Part shown: piece after piece, positions 25,851 to 36,900 of the stretch
Numbering within the stretch: the first letter of the stretch is position 1
Layout of the letters: each line of letters starts with the position of its first letter
Source of the DNA: Pseudomonas urmiensis
GTDB lineage: Bacteria; Pseudomonadota; Gammaproteobacteria; Pseudomonadales; Pseudomonadaceae
Assembly: GCF_014268815.2 (NCBI RefSeq)
Contig: NZ_JABWRE020000001.1
Span: forward strand, 191,001-255,000
Direction: 5' to 3'
DNA length: 64,000 nucleotides
Program-made: the position numbers and the translations under genes
Notes under the pieces: model-generated
Told to the model about the DNA's origin: nothing
What the model saw: the letters and a program-made list of their open reading frames with translations, nothing else
Databases searched by the model: none

Positions 25851-27059
25851 ATGGCCGACCAAGGTTCGCCGCGCCGCTTCGCGCGCATCGATCGTCTCCC
25901 CCCGTACGTGTTCAACATCACTGCCGAACTGAAGATGGCTGCTCGCCGGCGTGGCGAGGACATCATCGACCTGAGCATGGGTAACCCCGATGGCGCCACG
26001 CCGCCGCACATCGTCGAGAAGCTGGTGCAAGTCGCCCAGCGCGAAGACACCCACGGCTATTCCACCTCCCGTGGCATCCCGCGCCTGCGTCGGGCGATTT
26101 CGCGTTGGTATCAGGAGCGCTACGAGGTCGAGATCGACCCGGAAAGCGAAGCCATCGTCACCATCGGCTCCAAAGAGGGCCTGGCGCACCTGATGCTCGC
26201 CACCCTCGATCATGGCGACACGGTACTGGTGCCCAACCCCAGCTACCCGATTCATATCTACGGCGCAGTGATCGCCGGGGCCCAGGTCCGCTCGGTGCCG
26301 CTGGTGCCTGGGGTGGATTTCTTCAACGAGCTGGAGCGGGCGATCCGCGAGTCGATCCCCAAGCCAAAGATGATGATCCTGGGCTTCCCGTCCAACCCGA
26401 CCGCCCAGTGCGTCGAGTTGGATTTCTTCGAGCGCGTGGTCGCTTTGGCCAAACAGTACGATGTGCTGGTTGTGCACGACCTGGCCTACGCCGACATCGT
26501 CTATGACGGCTGGAAAGCGCCTTCGATCATGCAGGTGCCGGGGGCCAAGGACATTGCCGTGGAGTTCTTCACCCTGTCCAAAAGCTACAACATGGCAGGC
26601 TGGCGCATTGGCTTCATGGTCGGCAACCCTGAGCTGGTCAGTGCCTTGGGGCGGATCAAGAGCTACCACGACTACGGCACCTTCACCCCGCTGCAAGTCG
26701 CAGCCATCGCCGCACTGGAAGGCGACCAGCAATGCGTGCGCGACATCGCCGAGCAGTATCGGCAGCGGCGCAACTTGCTGGTCAAGGGGCTGCACGAGCT
26801 GGGCTGGATGGTCGAGAACCCCAAGGCCTCGATGTACATCTGGGCGAAGATTCCCGAGGCTTATGCGCACCTGGGCTCGCTCGAGTTCGCCAAGAAGCTG
26901 CTGGCTGAAGCCAAGGTCTGCGTGTCGCCGGGCATCGGCTTTGGTGACTACGGCGATGACCATGTGCGCTTCGCCCTGATCGAGAACCAGGACCGTATTC
27001 GCCAGGCCATTCGGGGTATCCGCCAGATGTTCCGGGCGGATGGCTTGACCCACAAGTAA
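25851..27059 (+). CDS. alaC: AlaC-type alanine transaminase
   Basis: A 402-residue pyridoxal-phosphate enzyme of fold type I, class I/II aminotransferases, which moves the amino group between glutamate and pyruvate. Visible motifs are the N-terminal YVFNITAELKMAARRRGEDI and LSMGNPDG, the PNPSYPIH segment, and SKSYNMAGWRIGF with the PLP Lys at 244. Length is standard. It is a single gene here; the homoserine dehydrogenase and threonine synthase genes that often follow alaC in pseudomonads are not present. Confidence 0.93.
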   Translation: MADQGSPRRFARIDRLPPYVFNITAELKMAARRRGEDIIDLSMGNPDGATPPHIVEKLVQVAQREDTHGYSTSRGIPRLRRAISRWYQERYEVEIDPESEAIVTIGSKEGLAHLMLATLDHGDTVLVPNPSYPIHIYGAVIAGAQVRSVPLVPGVDFFNELERAIRESIPKPKMMILGFPSNPTAQCVELDFFERVVALAKQYDVLVVHDLAYADIVYDGWKAPSIMQVPGAKDIAVEFFTLSKSYNMAGWRIGFMVGNPELVSALGRIKSYHDYGTFTPLQVAAIAALEGDQQCVRDIAEQYRQRRNLLVKGLHELGWMVENPKASMYIWAKIPEAYAHLGSLEFAKKLLAEAKVCVSPGIGFGDYGDDHVRFALIENQDRIRQAIRGIRQMFRADGLTHK

Positions 27060-27069
27060 GGCTTTACGT

Positions 27070-27165
27070 CTATCGCGGGGCAAGCCCGCTTCAACGCCAG
27101 CTTGAGCCCTGAACTGGTCTGGGATTCAACGCTGATCTGCGTGGGAGCGGGCTTGCCCCGCGATG
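27070..27165. repeat. REP pair (inverted, putida type)
   Basis: ATCGCGGGGCAAGCCCGCTT and GAGCGGGCTTGCCCCGCGAT with about 46 bp between, the widest spacing among the pairs. It follows the alaC stop codon. Confidence 0.92.
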
Positions 27166-27291
27166 CATTGGATGCCCCGATCAGCGGCAATGTTTTTTTA
27201 CTCATCCCCTCTTCTCAGCCGCCTTTGCTTGGATTACAAATGGCGCCGCGGGCCCAGCCCCGATAACAACAATCCTTCCCTCCTGGTCATC

Positions 27292-27666
27292 ATGTCCGAA
27301 TACAACCCTTGCCTTGACTGCGGCGCTTGCTGCGGGTACTTCCGTGTGTCCTTCTTCTGGGGCGAATGCCAGTCTGCTGGCGGAGTCGTGCCCGATGACC
27401 TGGTGGTGCAGATCAACCCGACCCGGGTCGCGATGATTGGCACCGACGCCAAACCCTGCCGCTGCATCGGTCTCGAGGGTGAGATTGGCAAGCAGGTCGG
27501 CTGCACCCTCTACGCTAATCGCTCGACCCCATGCCGAGAGTTCGAAGCGTCCTGGGTCGACGGTGTGCACAACCCTAGTTGCGATGCCGCACGCGCTGCT
27601 TATGGCCTGCCACCGCTGGAAGCCAACGAGCCGCATTGGCCTGACGAGGGGGCTGAAGTCGCCTGA
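27292..27666 (+). CDS. YkgJ-family cysteine cluster protein
   Basis: A 124-residue protein starting [20 protein letters not shown]. Cys 7, 10, 13 and 14 form the family's N-terminal cluster, and [29 protein letters not shown] completes a set that probably binds zinc or an Fe-S centre. It is a shorter relative of the gene at 14229-14963. The ATG at 27292 was chosen because the family pattern starts right after it; the binding site is poor. Its function is unknown. It stands between the REP pair and the giant adhesin gene. Confidence 0.85.
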   Translation: MSEYNPCLDCGACCGYFRVSFFWGECQSAGGVVPDDLVVQINPTRVAMIGTDAKPCRCIGLEGEIGKQVGCTLYANRSTPCREFEASWVDGVHNPSCDAARAAYGLPPLEANEPHWPDEGAEVA

Positions 27667-27691
27667 CGGCTGGAACGTTAAAGCACACAAT

Positions 27692-27733
27692 CGACGAACG
27701 CAGTAGAGCCACCGTTCGTCGGTTGGATCCAAC
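27692..27733. repeat. 9-bp hairpin followed by a 12-bp palindrome
   Basis: CGACGAACG at 27692-27700 pairs exactly with CGTTCGTCG at 27713-27721. The next bases, GTTGGATCCAAC at 27722-27733, form a perfect 12-bp palindrome. They lie 26 bp after the YkgJ gene stop and 230 bp before the adhesin start. The hairpin has no T-tract, so it may be a weak terminator or an operator. Confidence 0.5.
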
Positions 27734-27765
27734 GGCCTCTGGCCTGTACCCCGCGAAACACGTGC

Positions 27766-27795
27766 TTGAGGCACAAAGTATTAACACCATTTTAT
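27766..27795 (+). promoter_or_regulatory. Possible sigma-70 promoter of the giant adhesin gene
   Basis: TTGAGG at 27766-27771 and TTTTAT at 27790-27795, 18 bp apart, each match four of six consensus bases. Transcription would start near 27801-27803, just where the interleaved inverted repeats begin. Confidence 0.35.
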
Positions 27796-27800
27796 CCGCG

Positions 27801-27861
27801 TGATTTCCGATTGCCGCGCCGGCAGCGACTACACATTCCCTCAAAGGAAATCAGTAGTCGC
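27801..27861 (+). promoter_or_regulatory. Interleaved inverted repeats in the adhesin leader
   Basis: Two perfect 8-bp inverted repeats cross each other. TGATTTCC (27801-27808) pairs with GGAAATCA (27846-27853), and GCGACTAC (27825-27832) pairs with GTAGTCGC (27854-27861). In RNA they can form a pseudoknot or two competing hairpins; in DNA they could be two operators. The adhesin start codon is 105 bp downstream. Confidence 0.55.
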
Positions 27862-27965
27862 CAAGGTCAGGCTATTCGACTCGTCGCGTGTTTTGGTTCC
27901 CCCGGCAGCGCAACTTGCCACACGCATTCAAGGACTGAATGGCCTGATCCACGAAGGAGCTATCC

Positions 27966-30900
27966 GTGGACAGAAGAGTTGCCAAGCGTTCGCCTGCACG
28001 TATTTCACAGCTGTCATTGGCTATCAGCCTGGCAGTGGGGGGCATGGCCTTTGGTTTGAGCAGTGAACAGGCGCTGGCCGCCTGCAGCGCGGCGGGGTCG
28101 ATAATCACCTGCAACGGCGCGGCCAACCCACTGGCACCGAGCTATACCAACGGCGGCAGTGGCCTTACGGTCAATGTCAACGCCGGTGCCACTTTGGGCA
28201 CCTTGCTCGGCATAGGCGGGACGTCCCTGTCGCTGGCCGGCAACAACAACACCTTGAACAACTCCGGAACCATCGACCCGACGTTGCTGGGGCTGCTGAG
28301 CATCCAGTCCTCCGCCGTGCAGATCGGCAACACCGGCACCTCCAGCACCCTCACCATCAATAACAACGCCAGCGGCGTGATCAAGGGCACCGGCGCCCTG
28401 CTGGGCGCGAGCCTGCTGAACCTCACCGGCATGGCGCTGGACGCGCGTAACGGTCCTACGGGCACCACCACCATCACCAACGCCGGCAGTATCGGCTCCA
28501 CGCCGCTGGCCAGCCTGACGATACTGAGCGAGGACACTCCGGTCATCGCCGTGACCGGCGGCAGCACGGTGAATTTCACCAACACCGGCACCATACTGGG
28601 CCGGGCAGCCTTCGAGGCCTCGGCGACGGGCAACACCTTCACCAACGCCGGGACCCTCACCGGCAGCCTGTCGATGGGGGCCAACAGCAGCAACCGCTTC
28701 AACGCCATCACTGGTTCGAGTGTCGGCGCGGGGCTGGGTGTCAGCCTTGCCTTGCTGGTCACCAGCAACCCCAACCTCGCATTCGCGGCGGCGGGCAAGA
28801 TCGATGGCGGTGCCGGCGGCACCAACACCCTGGCACTGCAGAACGCCATCGGTGGCGGCAGCGGCACCGGCGGTAGCGGTACGATCAATGCCTCCAACTA
28901 CATCAACTTCAACCGCCTGATCGTCGACAGCGGTACTTGGAGCCTGGTCGGCCAGGTACTCAATGGCACTACTCAAACCACGCTCAATGGCGGCATCCTA
29001 AGTTTCGATAACGCTGCCGCGCTGGGCAGTGGCGGCATCACCAGCAATGGCGGGACGCTGCAGGGCAGTATTGCCGGGTTGACCCTGGCCAACGCCGTGA
29101 CCCTCAACGCAGGAGGCCTGACCGTCAGTGGTAGCAACGACCTGGGCTTGAGCGGCGTGCTGTCGGGCGCTGGCGCACTGACCAAGTCCGGCAGCGGCCT
29201 GCTCACCCTGGCGGGCAGCAACACCTACAACGGCGGCACCGTGCTTAGCGCTGGCGGCCTCAACCTGACCAGCGCAGCTGGCCTTGGCAGCGGTTCATTG
29301 ACGGTCAATGGCGCCGCTAGTCTGCAAGGCAGCGTGCCACTGGTGCTGAGCAATGCCGTGCAGCTCAATGCGGCACTTAGCCTGCCTTCAAGCAACGCCC
29401 TGACCTTGGGAGGCATTCTCAGCGGCACAGGCTCGCTGGTCAAAAGCGGTAGTGGCAGCCTGACCCTCAACGGGGTCAATACCTATTCTGGCGGCACGAC
29501 TCTGAGTAGCGGCACGCTCACCTTGGGCAATGCCAGTGCGCTGGGCAGCGGGGCACTCACCCTGGGCGGCAATGCCAGCCTCGATACCAGCACCGCGCTG
29601 ACCCTGGGCAACGCCATTGGCCTGGCCGGCAATACCCTGACGCTACCCGGTAGCAACGCTCTGACCCTTGGCGGGGTGATCAGCGGCAGCGGCGCACTGG
29701 TCAAGAATGGCGCCAGCGGTCTGACCCTCAATGGTGCCAATACCTACAGCGGTGGCACCACCATCAACGGCGGAGCCCTGACCGTAGGCAGCAACACGGC
29801 CTTGGGTACCGGTGCACTGACCCTCGGCGCCAGCACCAGCCTGGGCGCCAGCACGGCGGTCAGCTTGGCCAATGCGGTCAACCTCGGTGTCAATACCCTA
29901 AGCCTGGTGGGGACCAACGCCACTACTTTGAGTGGCGTGATCAGCGGCACCGGCGCACTGGTCAAAAGCGGCGCAGCCGACCTGACCCTCAATGGCGCCA
30001 ACACCTTCAGCGGCGGTCTGACCCTAAACACTGGCAAGCTGACCGTGGGCAATAACAATGCCCTGGGCGGTGGCGCGCTGACCCTCGGCGGCAACGCCAG
30101 CCTCGATGCCAATACCGGCGTCAGCCTGGCCAACGCCGTCAACCTTGGGGCCAACACCCTGAGCCTGCTCGGCACCAGCGCGACCACCCTGGGTGGGGTG
30201 ATCAGCGGTACCGGAGCACTGGTCAAGAGCGGCGCGGCCGACTTGACTCTCAACGGCGCCAATACCTTCAGTGGCGGCACCACGCTCAACACCGGCAAAC
30301 TGATCGTGGGTAACAATACGGCCCTTGGCACGGGGGCGTTGGCCCTCGGCGGTAACGCCAGCCTGGACGCCAACGCCACGGTCAACCTTGGCAACGCCAT
30401 CAACCTTGGCGCCAATGCCCTGAGCGTGCTGGGCTCCAGTGCCACCACGCTGAGCGGAGTGATCAGCGGCACGGGCGCCCTGATCAAGAACGGCAGCGAC
30501 AACTTGACCTTGGCAGGCGCTAATACCTTCAGCGGCGGCCTGACGCTCAATGCCGGCACCCTGACCCTGAACAGTGCCGCGGCCCTAGGCACTGGCGCCT
30601 TGACTGTGGGCGGCGCGGCCACGCTGGCCAACAATGCCGCCATGACGCTCAACAACGCGGTCAATCTTGGCGCCAACCTCGCAGTCAATGGCACCAACGA
30701 CCTGACCCTGGCGGGTAACCTCAGTGGTACTGGCGGCCTGGTCAAGAATGGCAGCGCCAGCCTGACCCTGAGCGGTAACAACAGCCAAACTGGCGCGACT
30801 GCGCTCAATGCCGGCACGTTGATTGTCGGCAGCGCAAGCGCGCTGGGCAGCGGCGCGCTGAATGCCGCGGCTAATACCACCCTGGATTCCACCGTCGCCA

Positions 30901-33900
30901 ACTTGAGCGTGAGCAATGCGCTGAACCTGACGGGCACTCTCAACCTCACCGGTAGCAACAACCTAACCTTGGCCGGGGTGATCGCCGGCGCTGGCGGGCT
31001 GAGCAAAAATGGCAGCACCACCTTGACCCTCAATGGAGTCAATACCTATGCAGGCGGCACTACGCTCAATGGCGGGCAACTGACCGTCGGCAATAGCGCT
31101 GCATTGGGCACCGGCGCATTGACCCTCGGTGCCAACGCCAACCTTGATGCCAGCAGTGCGGTCAGCCTGGCCAACGCCATCAACCTTGGCGCCAACACCC
31201 TCAACTTGCTCGGTACCAGCGCTACCACCCTGGGCGGGGTGATCAGTGGCACCGGTGCGCTGGTCAAGAATGGCGCGGGCGACCTGAGCTTGAACGGCAA
31301 CAACACCTTCAGCGGTGGCCTGACCCTCAACGCTGGCAAGTTGATCGTGGGCAACGACAATGCCCTGGGTGGCGGTGCCCTGACCCTGGGCGGCAATGCC
31401 AGCCTGGATGCCAGCACTGCCGTCAGCTTGGCCAACGCGATCAACCTGGGCGCCAATACCCTCAACCTGCTGGGCACTAGCGCCACTACCCTCGGCGGGG
31501 TGATCAGCGGCACAGGCGCACTGCTCAAAAGCGGTGCAGCTGGCCTGACCCTGAACGGCAACAACACTTTCAGTGGCGGGCTGACGCTCAATGCCGGCAC
31601 ACTCACCGTAGGTAACAACAATGCCTTGGGTATGGGGGCGTTGACCTTGGGCGGCAATGCCAGCCTGGATGCCAATACCGCAGTCAACCTCGGCAATGCG
31701 GTCAATCTGGGTGCCAACACCCTGAGCGTACTGGGCAGCAATGCCACCACTCTGGGCGGAGTCATCAGCGGCAGCGGCGCGCTGGTCAAAAACGGCGCAG
31801 CCAACCTGACCCTGTCCGGCGCCAACACGTTCACTGGCGGCCTCACGCTCAATGCCGGCACGCTGACCCTGGGCAATGCCGCCGCACTGGGCACCGGTGC
31901 GTTGACGGTCGGTGGCGCGTCGACCCTGGCCAGCACTGGCGCTTTGGTGCTCTCCAACGCCGTCGCTCTCGGGGATGATCTGACAGTGGCTGGCACCAGC
32001 AACCTGACCCTGAACGGCACCCTCAGCGGTACCGGCGGCTTGATCAAGAACGGCGCCGCCAGCCTGACCTTGACCGGCAACAACAGCTACTCCGGCGACA
32101 CCACCCTGAACGCCGGCAGCTTGATCGTCGGCAGTGCCAGCGCGCTGGGCAGCGGCGCATTGAACGCCGCCGCCAACACCACCCTGGACAGCTCTGTGGC
32201 TGGCTTGACCCTGGCCAATGCGCTGAACCTGGCTGGCAACCTCAACCTCACTGGCAGCAATGATCTGACCTTGGCCGGCGTCATCGCGGGCGTGGGCGGC
32301 CTGACCAAGAACGGCGCCACCACCCTGACCCTGACCGGCGCCAACACCTATACCGGTGCCACCAACCTCGTCGCCGGGCGCATCGTAGTTGGCAGCGACA
32401 GCGCCCTGGGCACTGGTGTGCTGAATGCCGCTGGCGGAACCCGCCTGGATGCCAGCACTGCGGTCAATCTGGGTAACGCGGTCAATCTGAGCGGAGCCTT
32501 GACCATCGACGGCGGCGCGGACCTCGGCCTGGCTGGCCTGGTCAGTGGCAACGGCAGCCTGATCAAGAATGGCGCCGCCAGCCTGACCCTGGGCGGGCCG
32601 AACACCTATACCGGTGGTACCGTGCTCAACGCCGGTGAACTGGTGCTAGGTACCGGTACCTCGCTGGGCAGCGGCAAACTGACCGTCGGCGGCGCCGCCA
32701 GCCTCGACAGCAGCGCCGATATCAGCGTCGGCAATGCCATCACCCTGAACGACGCGCTGACGCTGGTTGGCAGCAACGACCTGATCCTCACCGGCGTGAT
32801 CGACGGCAGTGGCCAACTGATCAAGAACGGCACCGGCTCGCTGACCCTCGATGGCCTGAACACCTATGCTGGCGGCACCTTGCTCAATGCCGGCGAACTG
32901 GTCCTGGGCAATGCCAGTGCCATCGGCACTGGTGATCTCACCGTCGGTGCTGCCGCCAGCCTGGACAACAGCGCCGCCATCAACCTGGGCAACGACATCA
33001 ACCTCAATGCCGACTTGACCTTGGTGGGCAGCGACGAGCTGACCCTCGGCGGTATCGTCAGCGGGGCAGGGCAACTGATCAAGAACGGCAACACGACGTT
33101 AACGCTGGACGGCAACAACACCTACAGCGGCGGCACCACCCTCAATGCTGGCGGCGTGGTGATCGGCAATAACAATGCCTTGGGCACCGGCACCCTGACC
33201 GTGGCAGGCGCCGCCAGCCTGGACAACAGCTCAGTGGCCAACCTGGCCAATGACATCGATCTGAACGCCAACCTCAGCGTGGCGGGCAGCAATGACCTGA
33301 CCCTCAGTGGCGACATCAGCGGGAATGGCGGGCTGATCAAGACCGGCTTGGCCGACCTGACCCTGAGCGGCGACAACAGCTTCAGCGGCGCTGTCGACCT
33401 GCTTGGCGGCAGCCTTACCACGATTGGTGGCGCGGCCTTGGGCAATGCCTCGTCAGTCAACGTGGGGGCTGGCGCCAGCCTCAATCTCGGCGCGAGCACC
33501 AGCGTCGGTGGCCTGACCGGCGACGGCGCAGTGAACATCGGTGCTGGCAGCGACCTGAGCGTTGGCGGCAACAACCTCGACAGTGTGTTCAATGGTGCCT
33601 TGGCGGGTAATGGCGACCTGATCAAGGAGGGCAGTGGCAGCCTCGAACTGGCTGGCGTCAACGTTATCGGCGGCAACACCACGGTCACTGGCGGCACCCT
33701 CGATGTCAGTGGCTCGCTCAGTACTGGCAGCGTTCAGGTCAATACCGGCGCCGCTCTGGGTGGCGGTGGCAGCGTCTCCGGCCCGGTCACCATCGGCAAT
33801 GGCGGGCACCTGATCGCCAACAGCGGCGCTACGCTCAACACCGGCGCGCTGACTTTGAACAGCGGCTCGATCCTCGACTTTGGCCTGGCCTCACCCTCCA

Positions 33901-36900
33901 CCGGCAACACTGCGCTGGTCAACGTCAATGGCAACCTGACCCTGGATGGCACCCTCAATGTCAGCGACATCGGCGGCTTTGGCCTGGGTGTCTACCGTCT
34001 GTTCGACTACAGCGGTGCATTGATCGACAACGTCTTGAACATCGGCACCGTGCCCGGCAGTGTCCAGCCTGGCGATCTGACCTTGCAGACCTCGATCGGC
34101 AGCCAGGTCAACCTGCTGGTGGGTGCGGCAGGTGATGTCCTGTTCTGGGACGGCGCCCAGAACATCCCCAACGGCACCATTGATGGCGGCACCGGCACCT
34201 GGAACGGCACTAACACCAACTGGACCGACGCCAACGGTGTAATCAATCAATCCTGGGCCAACACCTTCGCGGTGTTCCAGGGCAGCGCAGGCACTGTCAA
34301 TGTGGTCGGTACGCGTGACATCACCGGCATGCAATTCGTCACCGATGGCTATCAGCTCAGTGGTACTGGCTCGCTCAATTTGACCAATGCCAGCAATGGT
34401 GCGACTACGATTCGCGTCGACCCCAATGTCACGGCCACAGTGAATACCTTGCTGACCGGTAGCGGCCTGCTGAGCAAGCTCGACACCGGCACTTTGGTGC
34501 TCAATGGCGCCAATACTTATACCGGTGGCACCCGTCTGGGTGGCGGCACCCTGGTGCTGGGCAGCAATAGCGCGCTCGGTACGGGCGCCCTCACAGCGGC
34601 TGCAGGCACCACGCTCGATAGCAATACGGCGCTAAATCTTGCCAATGCGGTGAGCCTGCTCGGCGCCGTGAGCATTGGCGGTAGCAACGCGTTGACACTC
34701 AATGGGGTTGTCAGTGGCGCAGGCAGCCTGGTCAAGAACGGTGCCGCCAACCTCACCCTCAATGGCGTCAATACCTACGCCGGCGGCACCACGTTGAACG
34801 CCGGCACGCTGACGCTGGGCAATAGCAATGCCATGGGCAGCGGCGCATTGACCGTTTCCGGCCCCGCGACCCTGACCGGCAGCAGCGCCCTGAACTTGGC
34901 CAATGCCATTGCCCTGAACGCCAACCTGACCACCCAGGCGAGCAACAACATCACCCTGGGCGGGGTGATTGGTGGTAGCGGTGGCCTGATCAAGACCGGC
35001 GCGGGCAGCCTGACGCTCAACGGTAACAACAGCTATCAGGGCAGCACTGCACTCAACGCCGGTACCCTGGTGGTCGGTAGCAACTCAGCCCTGGGTAGCG
35101 GGGCGCTCAACACTGGTAGCGGAACCACACTGAGCAGTACAGCGGCCGTGACCCTCGGCAACCAGATCAACCTTGCCGGCAGCCTGAATATCGCCGCCGC
35201 ACAGGACCTGACGCTCAATGGCAACCTTGCCGGCGTTGGCGGTCTGACCAAGGCCGGCGCAGGTACCTTGGTGCTCAACGGCAGCAACATTTACCTGGGC
35301 AATACCAGCCTCACCGCCGGGAGCTTGGTGCTGGGCAGTGATACTGCGCTCGGCCTAGGCCAGCTCAATGCGGCCAATGGCACAACGCTCGATAGCAATA
35401 CGGCGGTGAGCGTCGGCAACACCGTCAACGTGCTCGGCAACCTCAACGTTGCTGGCAGCAACGACCTGGCCTTGAACGGCCTGGTCAGCGGTGCTGGCAG
35501 CCTGACCAAGAACGGCGCTGGCGAACTAACCTTGGCGGGCGCCAACACCTTCAGTGGCGGCACCACCCTCAATGCCGGGACCCTGACCCTGGGCAACAAT
35601 CAGGCCCTGGGCACGGGCAGCCTGACCCTCGGCGGCGACGCCAATCTTGATACGCTGGGCCCGCTGAGCGTCGCCAACCAGATCGCCCTCGGTGGTGATC
35701 TGAGCTTCATCAGCAGCAACGACCTGACCCTGTCCGGCGTGATCAGCGGTGCGGGCGGCTTGAACAAGACCGGTACTGGCAACCTGACCCTCAGTGGGAG
35801 CAACACCTACCAGGGCACCACCACCCTGGCCGCTGGCAGCCTGACCTTGGGCAACAATGCCGCGCTCGGCACAGGCAACCTTTCGGTCACTGGCAATAGC
35901 TCGCTGCTGGCAACCGGCCCGCTGCAACTGGCCAATGCAATCGGCCTCGGCGCGGCGACCACCCTCACTGTCAATAACAGCCAGGCGCTGACCTTGGATG
36001 GCGTCATCAGCGGTGCTGGCGCTCTGAACAAACAAGGTGCAGGGCAACTGGTGCTCAATGGCAACAACAACTACAGCGGCGGCACCACGCTGCGCAATGG
36101 CAGCCTGCTGCTAGGCAACAATAACGCATTGGGCAGTGGCGCGCTGACCGTGGATGGTGCCGCCACCCTGGACAGCACCCAGGCCCTGACCCTGGCCAAC
36201 GCAGTCAACCTTACCGACGGCTTCCTCACCCTGGCGGGTAATCAGGCCCTGACCCTCAACGGCGTCATCGCTGGCAGCGATGGGCTGATCAAGAACGGTG
36301 CAGCGACGCTCACCCTCAATGGCAACAACACCTACAGTGGCGGCACCGCCCTGAATGCAGGCACCTTGGTGGTCGGCAGCAACAGCGCCCTGGGCACTGG
36401 CAGCCTGAACGCTGCAGCTAACACCAGCCTTGATTCCAGCGCCGCGGTCAGCCTGGCCAATGCGCTAAACCTGGCCGGCGCGCTGACTGTGCTGGGCAGT
36501 AACGACCTGACCCTCGACGGCGTGGTCAACGGCCCAGGCAGCCTGGTCAAGAGCGGTGCTTCGACGCTGACCCTCAATGGCGCCAATAACTATCTGGGCG
36601 GCACCACGCTGAACGCTGGTGCGCTGGTGGTCGGCAATAATTCAGCACTCGGCCTGGGCGGTTTGACAGTGGCTGGCGCTTCGACCCTGAGCAGTAATGC
36701 TCCGGTCAGTCTGGGCAATAACGTTACCCTCAATGCCGGCCTGACCGTCGATGGCAGCAACGACCTGAGCCTGAACGGGGTAGTCAACGGCACCGGTGGC
36801 CTGATCAAGCAAGGCAGTGGCAACCTGACCCTGAACGGCAACAACGGTTACCAAGGTGGTACCCAACTGGCAGCCGGTACCCTGACCCTGGGCACTTCCG

